A stretch of DNA of 64,000 nt from Brevundimonas sp. (lineage in GTDB: Bacteria; Pseudomonadota; Alphaproteobacteria; Caulobacterales; Caulobacteraceae): the NCBI RefSeq assembly GCF_003248455.1, contig NZ_QFNM01000005.1, forward strand, positions 62,001 to 126,000, given 5' to 3'. The notes under the pieces were generated by a model. It was not told the origin of the DNA. It saw only the letters and a list, made by a program, of their open reading frames with translations, and did not search any database. Every line of letters begins with the position of its first letter. The first letter of the stretch is position 1. This document shows, one piece after another, positions 17,437-26,265 of this stretch. A program made the position numbers and the translations under genes.

Positions 17437-17663
17437 TGCAGGCTGTGAGCTGGTTCGACCGCGACGACATCGAAGCCGAGACGGGTCAGCCAGGCGGCGT
17501 CCCGGCCAGAGCCGGCGCCGATGTCCAGGGCCATCCGGTCCTGGCCGGAGGGCAGCAGGTCCTGGAAGGCGGCGTGCACGGTCTGCGCATCCAGGCTCTC
17601 ATAGCGGGCGGCGAAGACCTCCCTGGATGCATCGTAGCCGTCGATCGAATCCGTCAAAGTCAT
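17430..17663 (-). pseudogene. class I SAM methyltransferase, N-terminal fragment
   Basis: From the ATG at 17663 (MTLTDSIDGYDASREVFAAR) the frame shows the SAM-binding motif 'ALDIGAGSGRDAAWLTRLG' near residue 44 and the acidic-loop strand 'VVAVEP' near residue 67, then diverges into mob-gene antisense after about residue 75. Two thirds of a normal methyltransferase is therefore missing. The break point near a CTGCAG at about 17440 is the left edge of the segment carrying imuA-imuB-dnaE2. The methyltransferase is on the same strand as the imu genes and probably travelled with them. Confidence 0.75.
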
Positions 17664-17724
17664 CCCCTGAGCGCGCGCTTTGACGCTAGGCGATGTGGCG
17701 AGGCCCATTCAAGCGCTGGACGCC

Positions 17725-20700
17725 TCAATGAAAATCACGCGACCCCGGCAGCATGCGCAGGTTCCTTGGATGCTGAGGGTGGACGAACTCATCGGCGCCG
17801 GACAGCTGCAGTACCGGGTCATGGTCGGGCGACAGGCGGTTCAGCTCGGCGGAGCGGTCATGGAGCGTCTGCGCCATCAGATGGACCACGCCCTCGGCGC
17901 TCTTCTCCACCACGCCTTCGACGGCCAGCAGGCCGGTGCCCATGACGATGCGGCGGTGGGCCTCGAACACTGGGACCCACAGGACCAGGTTGGTGATGCC
18001 GGTCTCATCCTCCAGGGTGATGAAGATGGCGTTGCCCTTACCGGGTCTCTGCCGCACAAGGACGACGCCGGCGGTGCGGACGCGCGAGCCAGACCGTTTC
18101 GCTTCGACCTGGGCGCAGGTGAGCAGGCCCTCGGCGGCGAACACCGGGCGCAGTATGACCATGGGATGGGCCTTCAGGCTGAGGCGCGTGGTCTGGTAGT
18201 CGGCGGCCACATGCTCGCCCAGCGCCATGGTCGGCAGATTGGCGTTCGGCTCCTCGCCCAGTTCTTGTGCATGGGCGGCCGCGAACAGGGGCAGAGCGTT
18301 GTCGTCCGGCAGGCGGCGCACCGCCCACAGGGCCTCGCGCCGGTCGAGCCCCAGGGAGCGGAAGGCGTCGGCGTCGGCCAGTTTGCGCATCGCCGCCGTG
18401 GGCAGACGGGCGCAGCGCATCAGGCTCTCGACGCCGTCGAACGGGCGGGTGCGGGCGGCGTTCATGGCCTTGGCCCAGTCCTCCCGGAACCCGTCGATCT
18501 GGCGCAGGCCTAGGCGGAGTACCAGGGCGTCCTTAGGGCCTTCCAGGGTGTTGTCCCAGACCGAGTGATTGACGTCGATGGGTCGGATATCGACACCATG
18601 TTCCTGGGCGTCGCGGACGATCTGGGCTGGGGCGTAGAAGCCCATGGGCTGACTGTTCAGCAGAGCCGCGGCGAAGGCGGCTGGATGGCGGCATTTGATG
18701 TAGCTGGAGACATAGACCAGCCGGGCGAAGCTGGCGGCGTGGCTCTCCGGAAAGCCGTAGGAGCCGAAGCCCTTTATCTGCTCGAAACAGCGCCGGGCGA
18801 AGTCGGGATCGTAGCCCCGTTCGATCATCTTCCCGACCATGCGGTTCTCATAGGTGTGCAGCGTGCCGTCGCCCCGGAAGGTGCCCATGGCTTTTCTCAG
18901 GCCGTTGGCCTCGCGGTCGCTGAACTCGGCGGCGACCATGGCCACCTTCATGGCCTGCTCCTGGAACAGGGGCACGCCCAGGGTGCGGTTCAGGATGGCC
19001 TTCAGCTCGCCCGGATCGTGGGGCGGGGCCGGGCTGGCGTAGATCACATCCTCCTGGCCCTTTCGCCTTCTCAGATAGGGATGGACCATGTCGCCCTGGA
19101 TCGGGCCGGGCCGCACGATCGCCACCTGGATCACCAGATCATAGAAAATGCGGGGCTTCAGGCGTGGCAGCATGTTGATCTGGGCCCGGCTCTCCACCTG
19201 GAAGACGCCGATGGAGTCGCCCCGGCACAGCATGTCATAGACATCCGCCTGTTCGGCCGGGACCGTGGCTAGGTCGAAGTCGGCACCCTCGTGGGCCTTC
19301 ATCAGGTCCAGGGCCTTTCGGATGCAGGTCAGCATGCCCAGCGCCAGCACATCGACCTTCATCAGGCCCAGTTCGTCGATGTCGTCCTTGTCCCATTCGA
19401 TGAAGGTGCGGTCGGCCATGGCTGCATTGCCGATGGGGACCAGTTCGTCCAACCGCCCGCGTGTCAGGATGAAGCCGCCCACATGCTGACTGAGGTGGCG
19501 GGGAAAGCCCATGATGCGGGTCGCCATGTCCACGGCGCGGCGGATCATCGGATTGGCCGGGTCCAACCCCGCCTGTTCGATGCGTTCGTCGGGGATGGAG
19601 GCGCCCCAGCTTCCCCATTGCGTGGCGGCCAGCGCCGCAGTCACGTCCTCGGTCAGGCCCAGGGCCTTGCCGACCTCGCGGATGGCGCTCTTGGGACGAT
19701 AGCGGATGACGGTGGCGGCGATGCCGGCCCGCTCCCGGCCGTAGGTGTCATAGATGTGCTGGATGATCTCCTCGCGCCGCTCGTGCTCGAAATCCACGTC
19801 GATGTCGGGCGGCTCGTTGCGGTCCGCCGACATGAAGCGTTCGAACAGCAGGTCGTGGTGGACGGGATCGACGCTGGTGATGCCCAGCACGTAACAGACC
19901 GCCGAGTTGGCGGCCGAGCCACGGCCCTGGCACAGGATGCCCTCGTTCTCGGCCACCCGCACGATGTCGTGGATGGTCAGGAAATAGGGGGCCAGGTCCC
20001 GCTCGGCGATATAGGCCAGCTCCTTGTCGATCAGGACCGTGACCTTCTCCGGCGCGCCGTCCGGATAGCGGACGGGCAGGCGGCGATCGACTAGGGCCCG
20101 GAGCCAACCCTGCGGCGTCTGGCCCGGCGGGATGGGCTCCTCAGGGTATTCGTAGCGGAGCTGTTCCAGGTCGAAGGTGGAGCGCATGAGGAGGTTCTGC
20201 GTCTCCGCCAGGGCTTCGGGCGCATCGGCGAACAGACGGGCCATTTCCTCTGGCGCCTTCAGATGGCGCTCGGCGTTGGCCAACAGGCGCAGGCCCGCCT
20301 GATCGATGGTGACGCCTTCACGGATGCAGGTCAGGACGTCCTGAAGATCGCGCGCCTCGGGGTCGTGATACAGCACGTCGTTCATGGCCAGCAGGGGCGT
20401 ATCCGCCATTTCGGCTATGGCTCTCAGGTGCGCCAGCCGTCGCCGGTCGTCGCCGCGTCGGTGAATGGCCGCGCCCAGCCAGACTGCGCCGGGACGCGCG
20501 TCGTTGAGACGGGACAACAGGTCCGGTAGGCTGTCCAGCCGCTGGCCAGGAACCACGATCAGCAGCAAGCCGTCAGAGTTCGCCAGCAGGTCGTTCAGAT
20601 GAAGGACGCACTCGCTCTTTTTCGCTCGGCGATTGCCTAGGGTCAGAAGCCGGGTCAGCCGGCCCCACCCAGTGCGATCCTCCGGGTAGGCGACGATATC

Positions 20701-21066
20701 CGGTGTGCCGTCCGTAAAAACCAGGCGCGCGCCGGTCAGCAGGTGAAAGGTCTGGGCTCTCGCCTTCACCGCCTCGGCCAGGTCTGACGGGGCCGAGGCG
20801 CCTTCAACGAAAACGACCTCTCCGGGCGAGCCGCCGGTGCGCGCCTTCTCCACCGGGGTGCCGCCATGTTCGCGCAGTTGCTTCAGCGCGGACCAGGCCC
20901 GCACGACGCCGGCGACGGTGTTGCGGTCGGCCAGACCCAGGCCCGCATGGCCGCGCAGGAGGGCGGTCAGGACCAGGTCCTTGGGGTGGGAGGCGCCGCG
21001 CAGGAAGGAGAAATTGCTGGCGGCCACCAGCTCGGCATAGGCGGGGCCAGGGGAGGGCGCGCTCAT
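17725..21066 (-). CDS. dnaE2: error-prone DNA polymerase III alpha subunit DnaE2 (ImuC)
   Basis: Translesion polymerase of the alphaproteobacterial SOS mutasome; it extends past damaged bases with ImuB recruiting it to the replication fork. 1113 residues: PHP domain (about 8-220, 'FSFLRGASHPKDL'), polymerase core with the catalytic 'PDIDVDFEHERR' near residue 420, the 'GFPESHAASFARLVY' block near 770, helix-hairpin region, and an OB-fold near 1000 ('RTAGVVLVRQRPGKG'). The ATG at 21066 is chosen because it overlaps the imuB stop by 4 bp; an ORF extension to 21204 runs antisense-like through imuB. It is the third gene of the imuA-imuB-dnaE2 operon. Confidence 0.96.
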   Translation of the reverse strand: MSAPSPGPAYAELVAASNFSFLRGASHPKDLVLTALLRGHAGLGLADRNTVAGVVRAWSALKQLREHGGTPVEKARTGGSPGEVVFVEGASAPSDLAEAVKARAQTFHLLTGARLVFTDGTPDIVAYPEDRTGWGRLTRLLTLGNRRAKKSECVLHLNDLLANSDGLLLIVVPGQRLDSLPDLLSRLNDARPGAVWLGAAIHRRGDDRRRLAHLRAIAEMADTPLLAMNDVLYHDPEARDLQDVLTCIREGVTIDQAGLRLLANAERHLKAPEEMARLFADAPEALAETQNLLMRSTFDLEQLRYEYPEEPIPPGQTPQGWLRALVDRRLPVRYPDGAPEKVTVLIDKELAYIAERDLAPYFLTIHDIVRVAENEGILCQGRGSAANSAVCYVLGITSVDPVHHDLLFERFMSADRNEPPDIDVDFEHERREEIIQHIYDTYGRERAGIAATVIRYRPKSAIREVGKALGLTEDVTAALAATQWGSWGASIPDERIEQAGLDPANPMIRRAVDMATRIMGFPRHLSQHVGGFILTRGRLDELVPIGNAAMADRTFIEWDKDDIDELGLMKVDVLALGMLTCIRKALDLMKAHEGADFDLATVPAEQADVYDMLCRGDSIGVFQVESRAQINMLPRLKPRIFYDLVIQVAIVRPGPIQGDMVHPYLRRRKGQEDVIYASPAPPHDPGELKAILNRTLGVPLFQEQAMKVAMVAAEFSDREANGLRKAMGTFRGDGTLHTYENRMVGKMIERGYDPDFARRCFEQIKGFGSYGFPESHAASFARLVYVSSYIKCRHPAAFAAALLNSQPMGFYAPAQIVRDAQEHGVDIRPIDVNHSVWDNTLEGPKDALVLRLGLRQIDGFREDWAKAMNAARTRPFDGVESLMRCARLPTAAMRKLADADAFRSLGLDRREALWAVRRLPDDNALPLFAAAHAQELGEEPNANLPTMALGEHVAADYQTTRLSLKAHPMVILRPVFAAEGLLTCAQVEAKRSGSRVRTAGVVLVRQRPGKGNAIFITLEDETGITNLVLWVPVFEAHRRIVMGTGLLAVEGVVEKSAEGVVHLMAQTLHDRSAELNRLSPDHDPVLQLSGADEFVHPQHPRNLRMLPGSRDFH

Positions 21067-22613
21067 GCGAACAGCCCGTGCACATACCAGCGCGGGGGCG
21101 GGTCTGCGCCATATTCCCCGGCCCGGAACAGCCAGAAGCGAAGGCCCTCTTCGTCTTCCACCCGATAGTAGTCGCGCACCCGGTGACGGGGCGCCCGCCA
21201 CCACTCCGCGGCGATGCGCTCGGGCCCCTCGGCGTAGACGACCCGGTGGGTGGCCCGGCGCCAGGTGAAGCGGGCGGGTGGGCTGTCGGGCGCCAGGGCG
21301 ATGGCCTCCACCGGCTGGGGTCGGTCGAACAGATGCAGCGGCCGCAAGGGCGCGGCGTCTGCGTCATGTCTCGGCCAGGGGGCGGATACGGCGGCGGTCT
21401 GGGCTGGAACGCGCCGCCAAGCCCGTTCGGGCAGATGCGAGGCGAAGGGTTCGATCCGCAACACCGCCTCCGGCCCCAGCCGCGCGCTGAGCTGGTCGAT
21501 CAGGGCGTCCAGCGCGGCCGAGGCGTCGGGGCGGCGATCGAAGGCGGCCTGTTCGGGGGAAAGCCCGCGCAGCTGATCCGCGCTCAGCCGCAGCTGATCG
21601 AACCCGAAGCCGGGATCGATGGGGCGCGACAGGGCCGCCAGCCGCTCCCGGAACAGGCGTCGCAGGGCCGCTGGATCGCGCAGGGGCCGTGCCGTCTGAA
21701 GGGCGATGCGCCGGATGTCCCCGTCGAGACGATAGAGGGCGAGGATGAAGCGCCGTGCGCCCTGGCCGCGCGTCTCAAGCTGATGCTCCACATCGGTCAG
21801 CAGGTCGGCGATGACCGCATGGACCGCGTCTGTCTCGGCGATGGGTTCGGCCACGATGCGGTCGGCGATGACGGGCGGAGGCGGACGGTGCGGCGTGATC
21901 CGCACATCGACGCGTCCCATCAGACGATCCAGCCGGTCGGGAAAGTCGGCGCCGAAGCGGGCGGCTAGCGGCGCGCGCGGTCGATCGTCCAGGTCGCCAA
22001 GCGTCTTCAGCCCCGCGCGGCGCAGGGCCTGATGGTCGCGGGACGGCAGCTCCATCGCCGCGATGGGCAGGCGCCGCGCAAGGTCGGCGTCCCGGCCCTG
22101 GGGCGCGATCCCGCCGGGGCCGAACCGGCTCAGCGCCCGGGCGGTCTGGGGCGTGCGGGCCATGGCCAGGCGGGTCTGCAGTCCGACACGCTCGGCGCGG
22201 GATCGCACCGCCTGCATCAGCCCCGCTTCGCCGCCGAACAGATGAGCGCAGCCGGTCACGTCCAGCATCAGGCCGTGCGGATGATCCAGCGCCGCCATGG
22301 GCGTGAACCGGTCGAAGTCCGCAAGCACGGCCTTTAGCAATCGGGCGTCCGCATCGACGTCGTGGCTCCGAACGTCGAGGTTCGGAACCCGCGCCCGCGC
22401 GTCGGCCAGGGTCATGCCGGGTGAAAGGCCCAGCGCGAGGGCCTGGGCGTCCGCCGCCGTCAGGCGCAAGGCGCCCCGGTCCTTGTCGGTCAAGACCAGG
22501 GGGCGGTCAGGCGGCGCGGGTTCGGCGGATGGCGTCCGCCGCAGCCGGTCGGTCGGCAGGAACGGAAACCACACCGCCAGGTGCCGACGCTGGGATGAAA
22601 GCGCGCGTCTCAC
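21063..22613 (-). CDS. imuB: ImuB, Y-family polymerase-like mutasome hub (516 aa)
   Basis: Non-catalytic DinB/UmuC relative that binds the beta clamp, ImuA and DnaE2. The N-terminus 'RRHLAVWFPFLPTDRLRR' has hydrophobic residues where active Y-polymerases carry the DxDxFF acidic motif, and 'GLMLDVTGCAHLFGGE' near 105 is the palm segment. This fits the known inactive nature of ImuB. The GTG at 22613 gives the family N-terminus; the longer frame to 22787 runs through the end of imuA. The start overlaps imuA by 107 bp and the stop overlaps dnaE2 by 4 bp, implying tight translational coupling. Confidence 0.92.
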   Translation of the reverse strand: MRRALSSQRRHLAVWFPFLPTDRLRRTPSAEPAPPDRPLVLTDKDRGALRLTAADAQALALGLSPGMTLADARARVPNLDVRSHDVDADARLLKAVLADFDRFTPMAALDHPHGLMLDVTGCAHLFGGEAGLMQAVRSRAERVGLQTRLAMARTPQTARALSRFGPGGIAPQGRDADLARRLPIAAMELPSRDHQALRRAGLKTLGDLDDRPRAPLAARFGADFPDRLDRLMGRVDVRITPHRPPPPVIADRIVAEPIAETDAVHAVIADLLTDVEHQLETRGQGARRFILALYRLDGDIRRIALQTARPLRDPAALRRLFRERLAALSRPIDPGFGFDQLRLSADQLRGLSPEQAAFDRRPDASAALDALIDQLSARLGPEAVLRIEPFASHLPERAWRRVPAQTAAVSAPWPRHDADAAPLRPLHLFDRPQPVEAIALAPDSPPARFTWRRATHRVVYAEGPERIAAEWWRAPRHRVRDYYRVEDEEGLRFWLFRAGEYGADPPPRWYVHGLFA

Positions 22614-23283
22614 GATCCCACTCCAGCGTCCACTCGCCGGGCGGCGCGCCTGAGCGGCAGCGCAACAGCCGGGCCCGGAAGGCTGGTCGTCCCGGCGCAT
22701 CGGCCTCCAGCGGCGCGGATGGGGCGGCGGCGATCGACCAGCGGGTCTCGGCGGCGCTGGGAGCGACGGATGCGCCGGCCCGCACAAGCACGCCCAGGCT
22801 CGATCCCGCCTGGGCCGCCATCATCAGCCGCCGGCTGGCGGTCAGGCCGTAGGCCCTGGCCTCGCCCCAGCCGCTCAGGATCACGGCGCCCGCCGCCCCG
22901 CTGCGCAGCGCCTCCTCGCCGGCCGCCAGCAGGGCGGCGGCGTCGGGCGCGCGGACGAAGATGAGATGGGCCGGGTCCAGGCCCCAGGGGATGAGCCCGG
23001 GGCCATAGGGCTCCCCCAGTTCGGATCGCCCCGCCGACTGCAGAACCCAAATGACGGCCCTGGAGGTGGCCCTCAACGCCAGTCCCAGGGCGAACCCCTG
23101 CGCCGCGACGCCCTGACGCGGCGCTGCGGCCAGAACCTCATGCAGGGCGTCGGCCCTGAGCGGTCCCAGATGCTGGTCGACACTCTCCAGGCCCAGGCGG
23201 AAGGTCCGTTCAGGCTTGGTCCGGTCGGGCTGCAAGGTTGCGATCTGCTGGCGCAACGGATGAAGGGCATGAGGCGGCGGCAT
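22507..23283 (-). CDS. imuA: ImuA, RecA-like mutasome protein (258 aa)
   Basis: First gene of the SOS mutagenesis operon. RecA/SulA-like ATPase-fold protein required for ImuB/DnaE2-dependent mutagenesis. Visible parts are the N-terminal 'LHPLRQQIATLQ', 'LGLESVDQHLGPLRADALHEVL' type block near residue 30, 'AVIWVLQSAG' near 76, and 'LTASRRLMMAAQAGSSLGVL' near 150. No canonical Walker A is evident, as in other ImuA proteins. The ATG at 23283 lies 7 bp downstream of a LexA box, so expression is expected only on DNA damage. Confidence 0.9.
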   Translation of the reverse strand: MPPPHALHPLRQQIATLQPDRTKPERTFRLGLESVDQHLGPLRADALHEVLAAAPRQGVAAQGFALGLALRATSRAVIWVLQSAGRSELGEPYGPGLIPWGLDPAHLIFVRAPDAAALLAAGEEALRSGAAGAVILSGWGEARAYGLTASRRLMMAAQAGSSLGVLVRAGASVAPSAAETRWSIAAAPSAPLEADAPGRPAFRARLLRCRSGAPPGEWTLEWDRETRAFIPASAPGGVVSVPADRPAAADAIRRTRAA

Positions 23284-23289
23284 GAGAAT

Positions 23290-23338
23290 GTTCTCTAAAT
23301 GTTCTCATATATGCCCTCTTCATCAGAGGCGGAGTCAA
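23290..23338 (-). promoter_or_regulatory. SOS promoter of imuA-imuB-dnaE2 with LexA box
   Basis: On the plus strand GTTC (23290-23293), TCTAAAT, GTTC (23301-23304) matches exactly the alphaproteobacterial LexA consensus GTTC-N7-GTTC. On the minus strand a -35 TTGACT (complement of 23333-23338) and a -10 GCATAT (complement of 23309-23314) are spaced 18 bp, and the LexA box lies immediately downstream over the expected transcription start. A LexA repressor here would block initiation. Confidence 0.88.
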
Positions 23339-23437
23339 GCGCTGCCGTGAAAGATCCTTTAGGTTTGCCGCCTCGTCCACACGACGAGGCCCGACTGGGC
23401 AGGGGAGAAACGCCTCAAACCGGCAGCCATGCGCAAT

Positions 23438-23483
23438 AAATATGGGCGCTTATCGCCATGGGAGGGCCTAATCGCCCATATTT
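23438..23483. repeat. 11-bp inverted repeat near relaxase remnant
   Basis: AAATATGGGCG (23438-23448) and CGCCCATATTT (23473-23483) are perfect inverted arms around a 24-nt loop that contains GCTTATCGCC. It adjoins the relaxase remnant on its downstream side. The GGGCGC...TTAT composition recalls nic regions of RSF1010/Ti-like oriT sites, but this is by eye only. Confidence 0.6.
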
Positions 23484-23514
23484 GGGTGCTAAGAGGATCG
23501 ATGCGCCCTGGCGC

Positions 23515-23859
23515 TCAACGATCCCGCTGACGACCGTGTCGCTGCTCCCGGTCCGACGATCGCGCCAGTCCGGCCTTTTCCGCGGCATGGGCGATCAGGC
23601 GCTGCTGGGCCTGCGTGTCCATCACGATGGTGCGGACCACCAGGGAGGCCCGGCGGAGCCGCTCCTCCATCTCCGCCCGGCCATGCGGCAGCCCGGCCGC
23701 TGCGCGGTCCCGGTCCCGGGCGCGATAGCCTTGAATCTCCAGGCCCATGGCCGGGCCTGCACCCAGACTTCGCGCCGGAAGGCCTCGTCTCCCGCCACCT
23801 TGAGGCGGGTCCAGCCGCGATGTTGTGCGACCTTGAGCATGTCCGCGACGGTGTCCGGA
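23515..23859 (-). pseudogene. relaxase/LPD7-domain protein remnant, frameshifted
   Basis: Read on the minus strand, one frame gives 'DTVADMLKVAQHRGWTRLKV' then 'AGDEAFRREVWVQARPWAW', the pattern of the LPD7 domain found in TraA/TraI-like conjugative relaxases ('...A...GW..IKV.GTEEFRREAW..A...G'). The sequence then continues in another frame as 'LEIQGYRARDRDRAAAGLPH', 'AEMEERLRRASLVVRTIVMD' and ends at 23515. A frameshift near 23735 is needed to join them. Upstream it abuts an integrase fragment on the other strand at about 23860. This is a dead transfer gene, possibly from a Ti-type relaxase. Confidence 0.65.
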
Positions 23860-24453
23860 TTGCGGCAGAAGAACCTGCGCCAACTCCTGGTGTGCAGCCG
23901 TCAATCCGTCCCTTTGCCCGAAGGAGCGCTGGAACGTCGTAGGCAGGGTCAACTGCGTTGGAGCGAACGCGACGAAGGTTGGGAGGTCTTCATCCCTTGC
24001 GCCGCGTTCAAGAACGCCGGTTCGGCCTACTTCTCCAAGCGCCCCTTTCGTCTTCTGCTTCCCGACCTGAAGGGCCTCTATGAGGCGATCGAAGCCTACC
24101 TCGCCAAGCATAGGCGGATACTGCTTGCCGCTTCGCCCGATCCTGGGACCTTCTTTGTGAAGACGGTGAAGATGAGCAGCCGATCGGCCGCCTACAGCCA
24201 GACCACCTTCTATGAGGCGTGGCGGCTCGTCATCCAGCGGTACGGCATCTTCAATCCCTACACAGGCCGGGGCGCGATTGGGTTGTTGCCCCATGGTCCT
24301 CACAGCGTCAGGGATGTGCTGGCGACGCATGTGCTGAAAGTCACGGGCTCCTACGAGCAGGCCAGCTACGCCATCCAGGATACTCCGAAGACGGTCGCCG
24401 AGCACTATGGACGCTTCCGCAAGATAAGGCGGCCATCGCTGCGCGCGTCTTGA
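23860..24453 (+). pseudogene. tyrosine recombinase, C-terminal catalytic fragment
   Basis: About 197 codons open to a stop at 24451-24453. The segment 'GPHSVRDVLATHVLKVTGSY' carries an H-x-x-R box and a following His, and 'QASYAIQDTPKTVAEHYGRF' carries the likely nucleophile Tyr (AEHYGRF), matching the end of a phage-integrase catalytic domain. The upstream 'RQKNLRQL' box may hold the first catalytic Arg. No N-terminal arm or core-binding domain is present: left of 23860 the sequence is antisense to the relaxase remnant. It is a second, broken integrase, unrelated in sequence to the intact one at 11.5 kb. Confidence 0.65.
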
Positions 24454-24754
24454 ACCAAGTTGGTCGGCAAATAGCTGATGGCGTAAGCGGTCGGCGCAAC
24501 GATACGAATCGCGACAATGTTTACACGAAGAGACGTTTCGCGGCCTTTCGACTCAATTCCAAAGTTGCGCCGACCACATTTTCGGGCGAACGACCAAAAA
24601 GGTGGAAAAAGATAGCGTAATCACGCAATTGTGATACCGCTTATTTCTCTAGTAAATTCAACGGCAGAAGTAATGCCAGAGCGATTTTCCAGTATCGTAG
24701 TTTTCTCAGTTTGAAAATATTGAGAGCAATCAAAACGATATTTGTCTCACTACT
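24454..24754. other. A+T-rich non-coding right end of the island
   Basis: About 300 bp without a credible gene. It is visibly richer in A and T than the surrounding DNA, especially 24600-24750 (runs such as AAAAAGGTGGAAAAAGATAG). A small inverted repeat ATCAC...GTGAT lies near 24620. Such A+T-rich ends next to att sites often hold integrase arm-binding or IHF sites; none can be assigned by eye. Confidence 0.6.
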
Positions 24755-24784
24755 GATCGAGTGGGAATAATTCAGGCCTTTCGG
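24755..24784 (+). repeat. attR direct repeat
   Basis: Identical over 30 bp to 11249-11278 and therefore a duplicate of the last codons and stop of guaA, but here preceded by A+T-rich island DNA instead of the gene. It marks the right boundary of the island. Sequence after it (24785 onward) should be the original downstream flank of guaA. Confidence 0.92.
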
Positions 24785-24908
24785 ACGCTTTCGAAACCGC
24801 TTCCGAGGTGAAATCCTATGATGACGGCGGTTCGATCCGAGCCGCGCCTTGACTTCGCCGGGTTGCGGCGCGACCTAGCCGCCTCGCTTTCGAGGTCGTT
24901 GATCCCCC

Positions 24909-26243
24909 ATGTCCGTCAAGGTTCGTTTCGCCCCGTCGCCGACGGGTAGGCTGCACGTCGGCAATGTCCGCACCGCCCTGGTGAACTGGCTGTTTGCGAA
25001 AGGGCAGGGGGGGGCGTTCGTGTTGCGTATCGACGACACCGACCTGGCTCGCTCGACGGCCGAGTTCGAACAGGGGATCGAGGACGATCTGACCTGGCTG
25101 GGGATGACGTGGGACGAACGCCACAACCAGTCCAAGCGGTTCGACCGATATGAAGAGGCGGCGGAGAGGCTGAAGGCCTCCGGGCGTCTCTACCCAGCCT
25201 ATGAGACGGCCGACGAACTGGACCGCCGCCGCAAGGTGCAGTTGTCGCGCGGCCTGCCGCCGATCTATGACCGCGCCGCTCTGGAACTGACCGAAGAGCA
25301 GAAGGCCGCCTATGAGGCCGAGGGCCGTCGCCCGCACTGGCGCTTCAAGCTGGATGGCAAGCGCGTCGCCTGGGACGACCTGGCGCGCGGCCATGCCGAG
25401 GTCGACACCGCCTCGATGTCCGATCCGGTTCTGATCCGCGAGGACGGCCTGTTCCTCTACACCCTGCCGTCGGTCGTGGACGACATCGATATGGCGATCA
25501 CCCACATCATCCGGGGCGAGGATCACGTCACCAACACCGGCGCCCAGATCGAAATCTTCGAGGCGTTGGGCGCGCCCGTGCCGGGTTTCGCCCATATGCC
25601 GTTGCTGGTCGGCGCGGACGGGGCGGCCCTGTCGAAACGGCTGGGGTCGCTGTCGATCAGCGATATGCGCGACCAGGGTTACGAGCCAATCGCCATCACC
25701 AGCCACCTGGGCCGGATCGGCACGTCGGACCCGCTGGAGGTCGCCGAATCCATCGCGGCGCTGGGCGCCGGCTTCGCCTTCTCAAAGATGGGCCGTTCGC
25801 CGGCGCGCTACGACACGGCGGATTTGGACCGGCTGAACGCCCAGGCGCTACACGTCATGGACTATGAGACGGCCAGGCCGCGGCTTCAGGCGCTGGGCGC
25901 CGACCTGGGCGAAACCTTCTGGTCCGTTGTACGGGGCAATCTGAACAAGTTCGCCGATGTCGTTGAAATGGCGAAGATCGTTCAGGGGCCGATCCAGCCG
26001 GTGATCGAGGACGCGGCCTTCATCGATGCGGCCGCGAAACTGCTGCCCGACGTGATCGACGAAACCGCCTGGCCGACCTGGACCAACGCCGTGAAGGCTG
26101 AGACGGGCGCCAAGGGCAAGGCGTTGTTCATGCCGTTGCGGCTGGCGCTGACCGGCCAGGCGCACGGGCCGGACATGGCCGCCCTGGCGCCGCTGATCGG
26201 GCGCGAGACCCTGCAGCGGCGTCTGAGAGGCGAGGCGGCCTGA
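24909..26243 (+). CDS. gltX: glutamyl-tRNA synthetase
   Basis: Class I aminoacyl-tRNA synthetase charging tRNA-Glu (and, in organisms with GatCAB, often tRNA-Gln). 444 residues. The HIGH-type motif is SPTGRLHVGN at residues 9-18 and the KMSKS-type motif is LSKRLG near residue 244; the anticodon-binding helical domain occupies the C-terminal 150 residues. It begins 124 bp to the right of the island's attR and before integration would have followed guaA on the same strand. Alphaproteobacteria often have two gltX paralogues; which one this is cannot be told from the window. Confidence 0.93.
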   Translation: MSVKVRFAPSPTGRLHVGNVRTALVNWLFAKGQGGAFVLRIDDTDLARSTAEFEQGIEDDLTWLGMTWDERHNQSKRFDRYEEAAERLKASGRLYPAYETADELDRRRKVQLSRGLPPIYDRAALELTEEQKAAYEAEGRRPHWRFKLDGKRVAWDDLARGHAEVDTASMSDPVLIREDGLFLYTLPSVVDDIDMAITHIIRGEDHVTNTGAQIEIFEALGAPVPGFAHMPLLVGADGAALSKRLGSLSISDMRDQGYEPIAITSHLGRIGTSDPLEVAESIAALGAGFAFSKMGRSPARYDTADLDRLNAQALHVMDYETARPRLQALGADLGETFWSVVRGNLNKFADVVEMAKIVQGPIQPVIEDAAFIDAAAKLLPDVIDETAWPTWTNAVKAETGAKGKALFMPLRLALTGQAHGPDMAALAPLIGRETLQRRLRGEAA

Positions 26244-26265
26244 GCCGCCTCGACCCTTTGCCGGA

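Noticed and set aside
21067..21204. N-terminal extension of dnaE2 from 21204
   Set aside because: The extra 46 residues are out-of-frame imuB sequence; the ATG at 21066 overlaps the imuB stop and starts the family's conserved N-terminus.
23458..23859. N-terminal part of the 331-codon integrase frame
   Set aside because: Before 23860 the frame is antisense to the LPD7-like relaxase remnant and shows no integrase arm or core domain; only the C-terminal part is kept.
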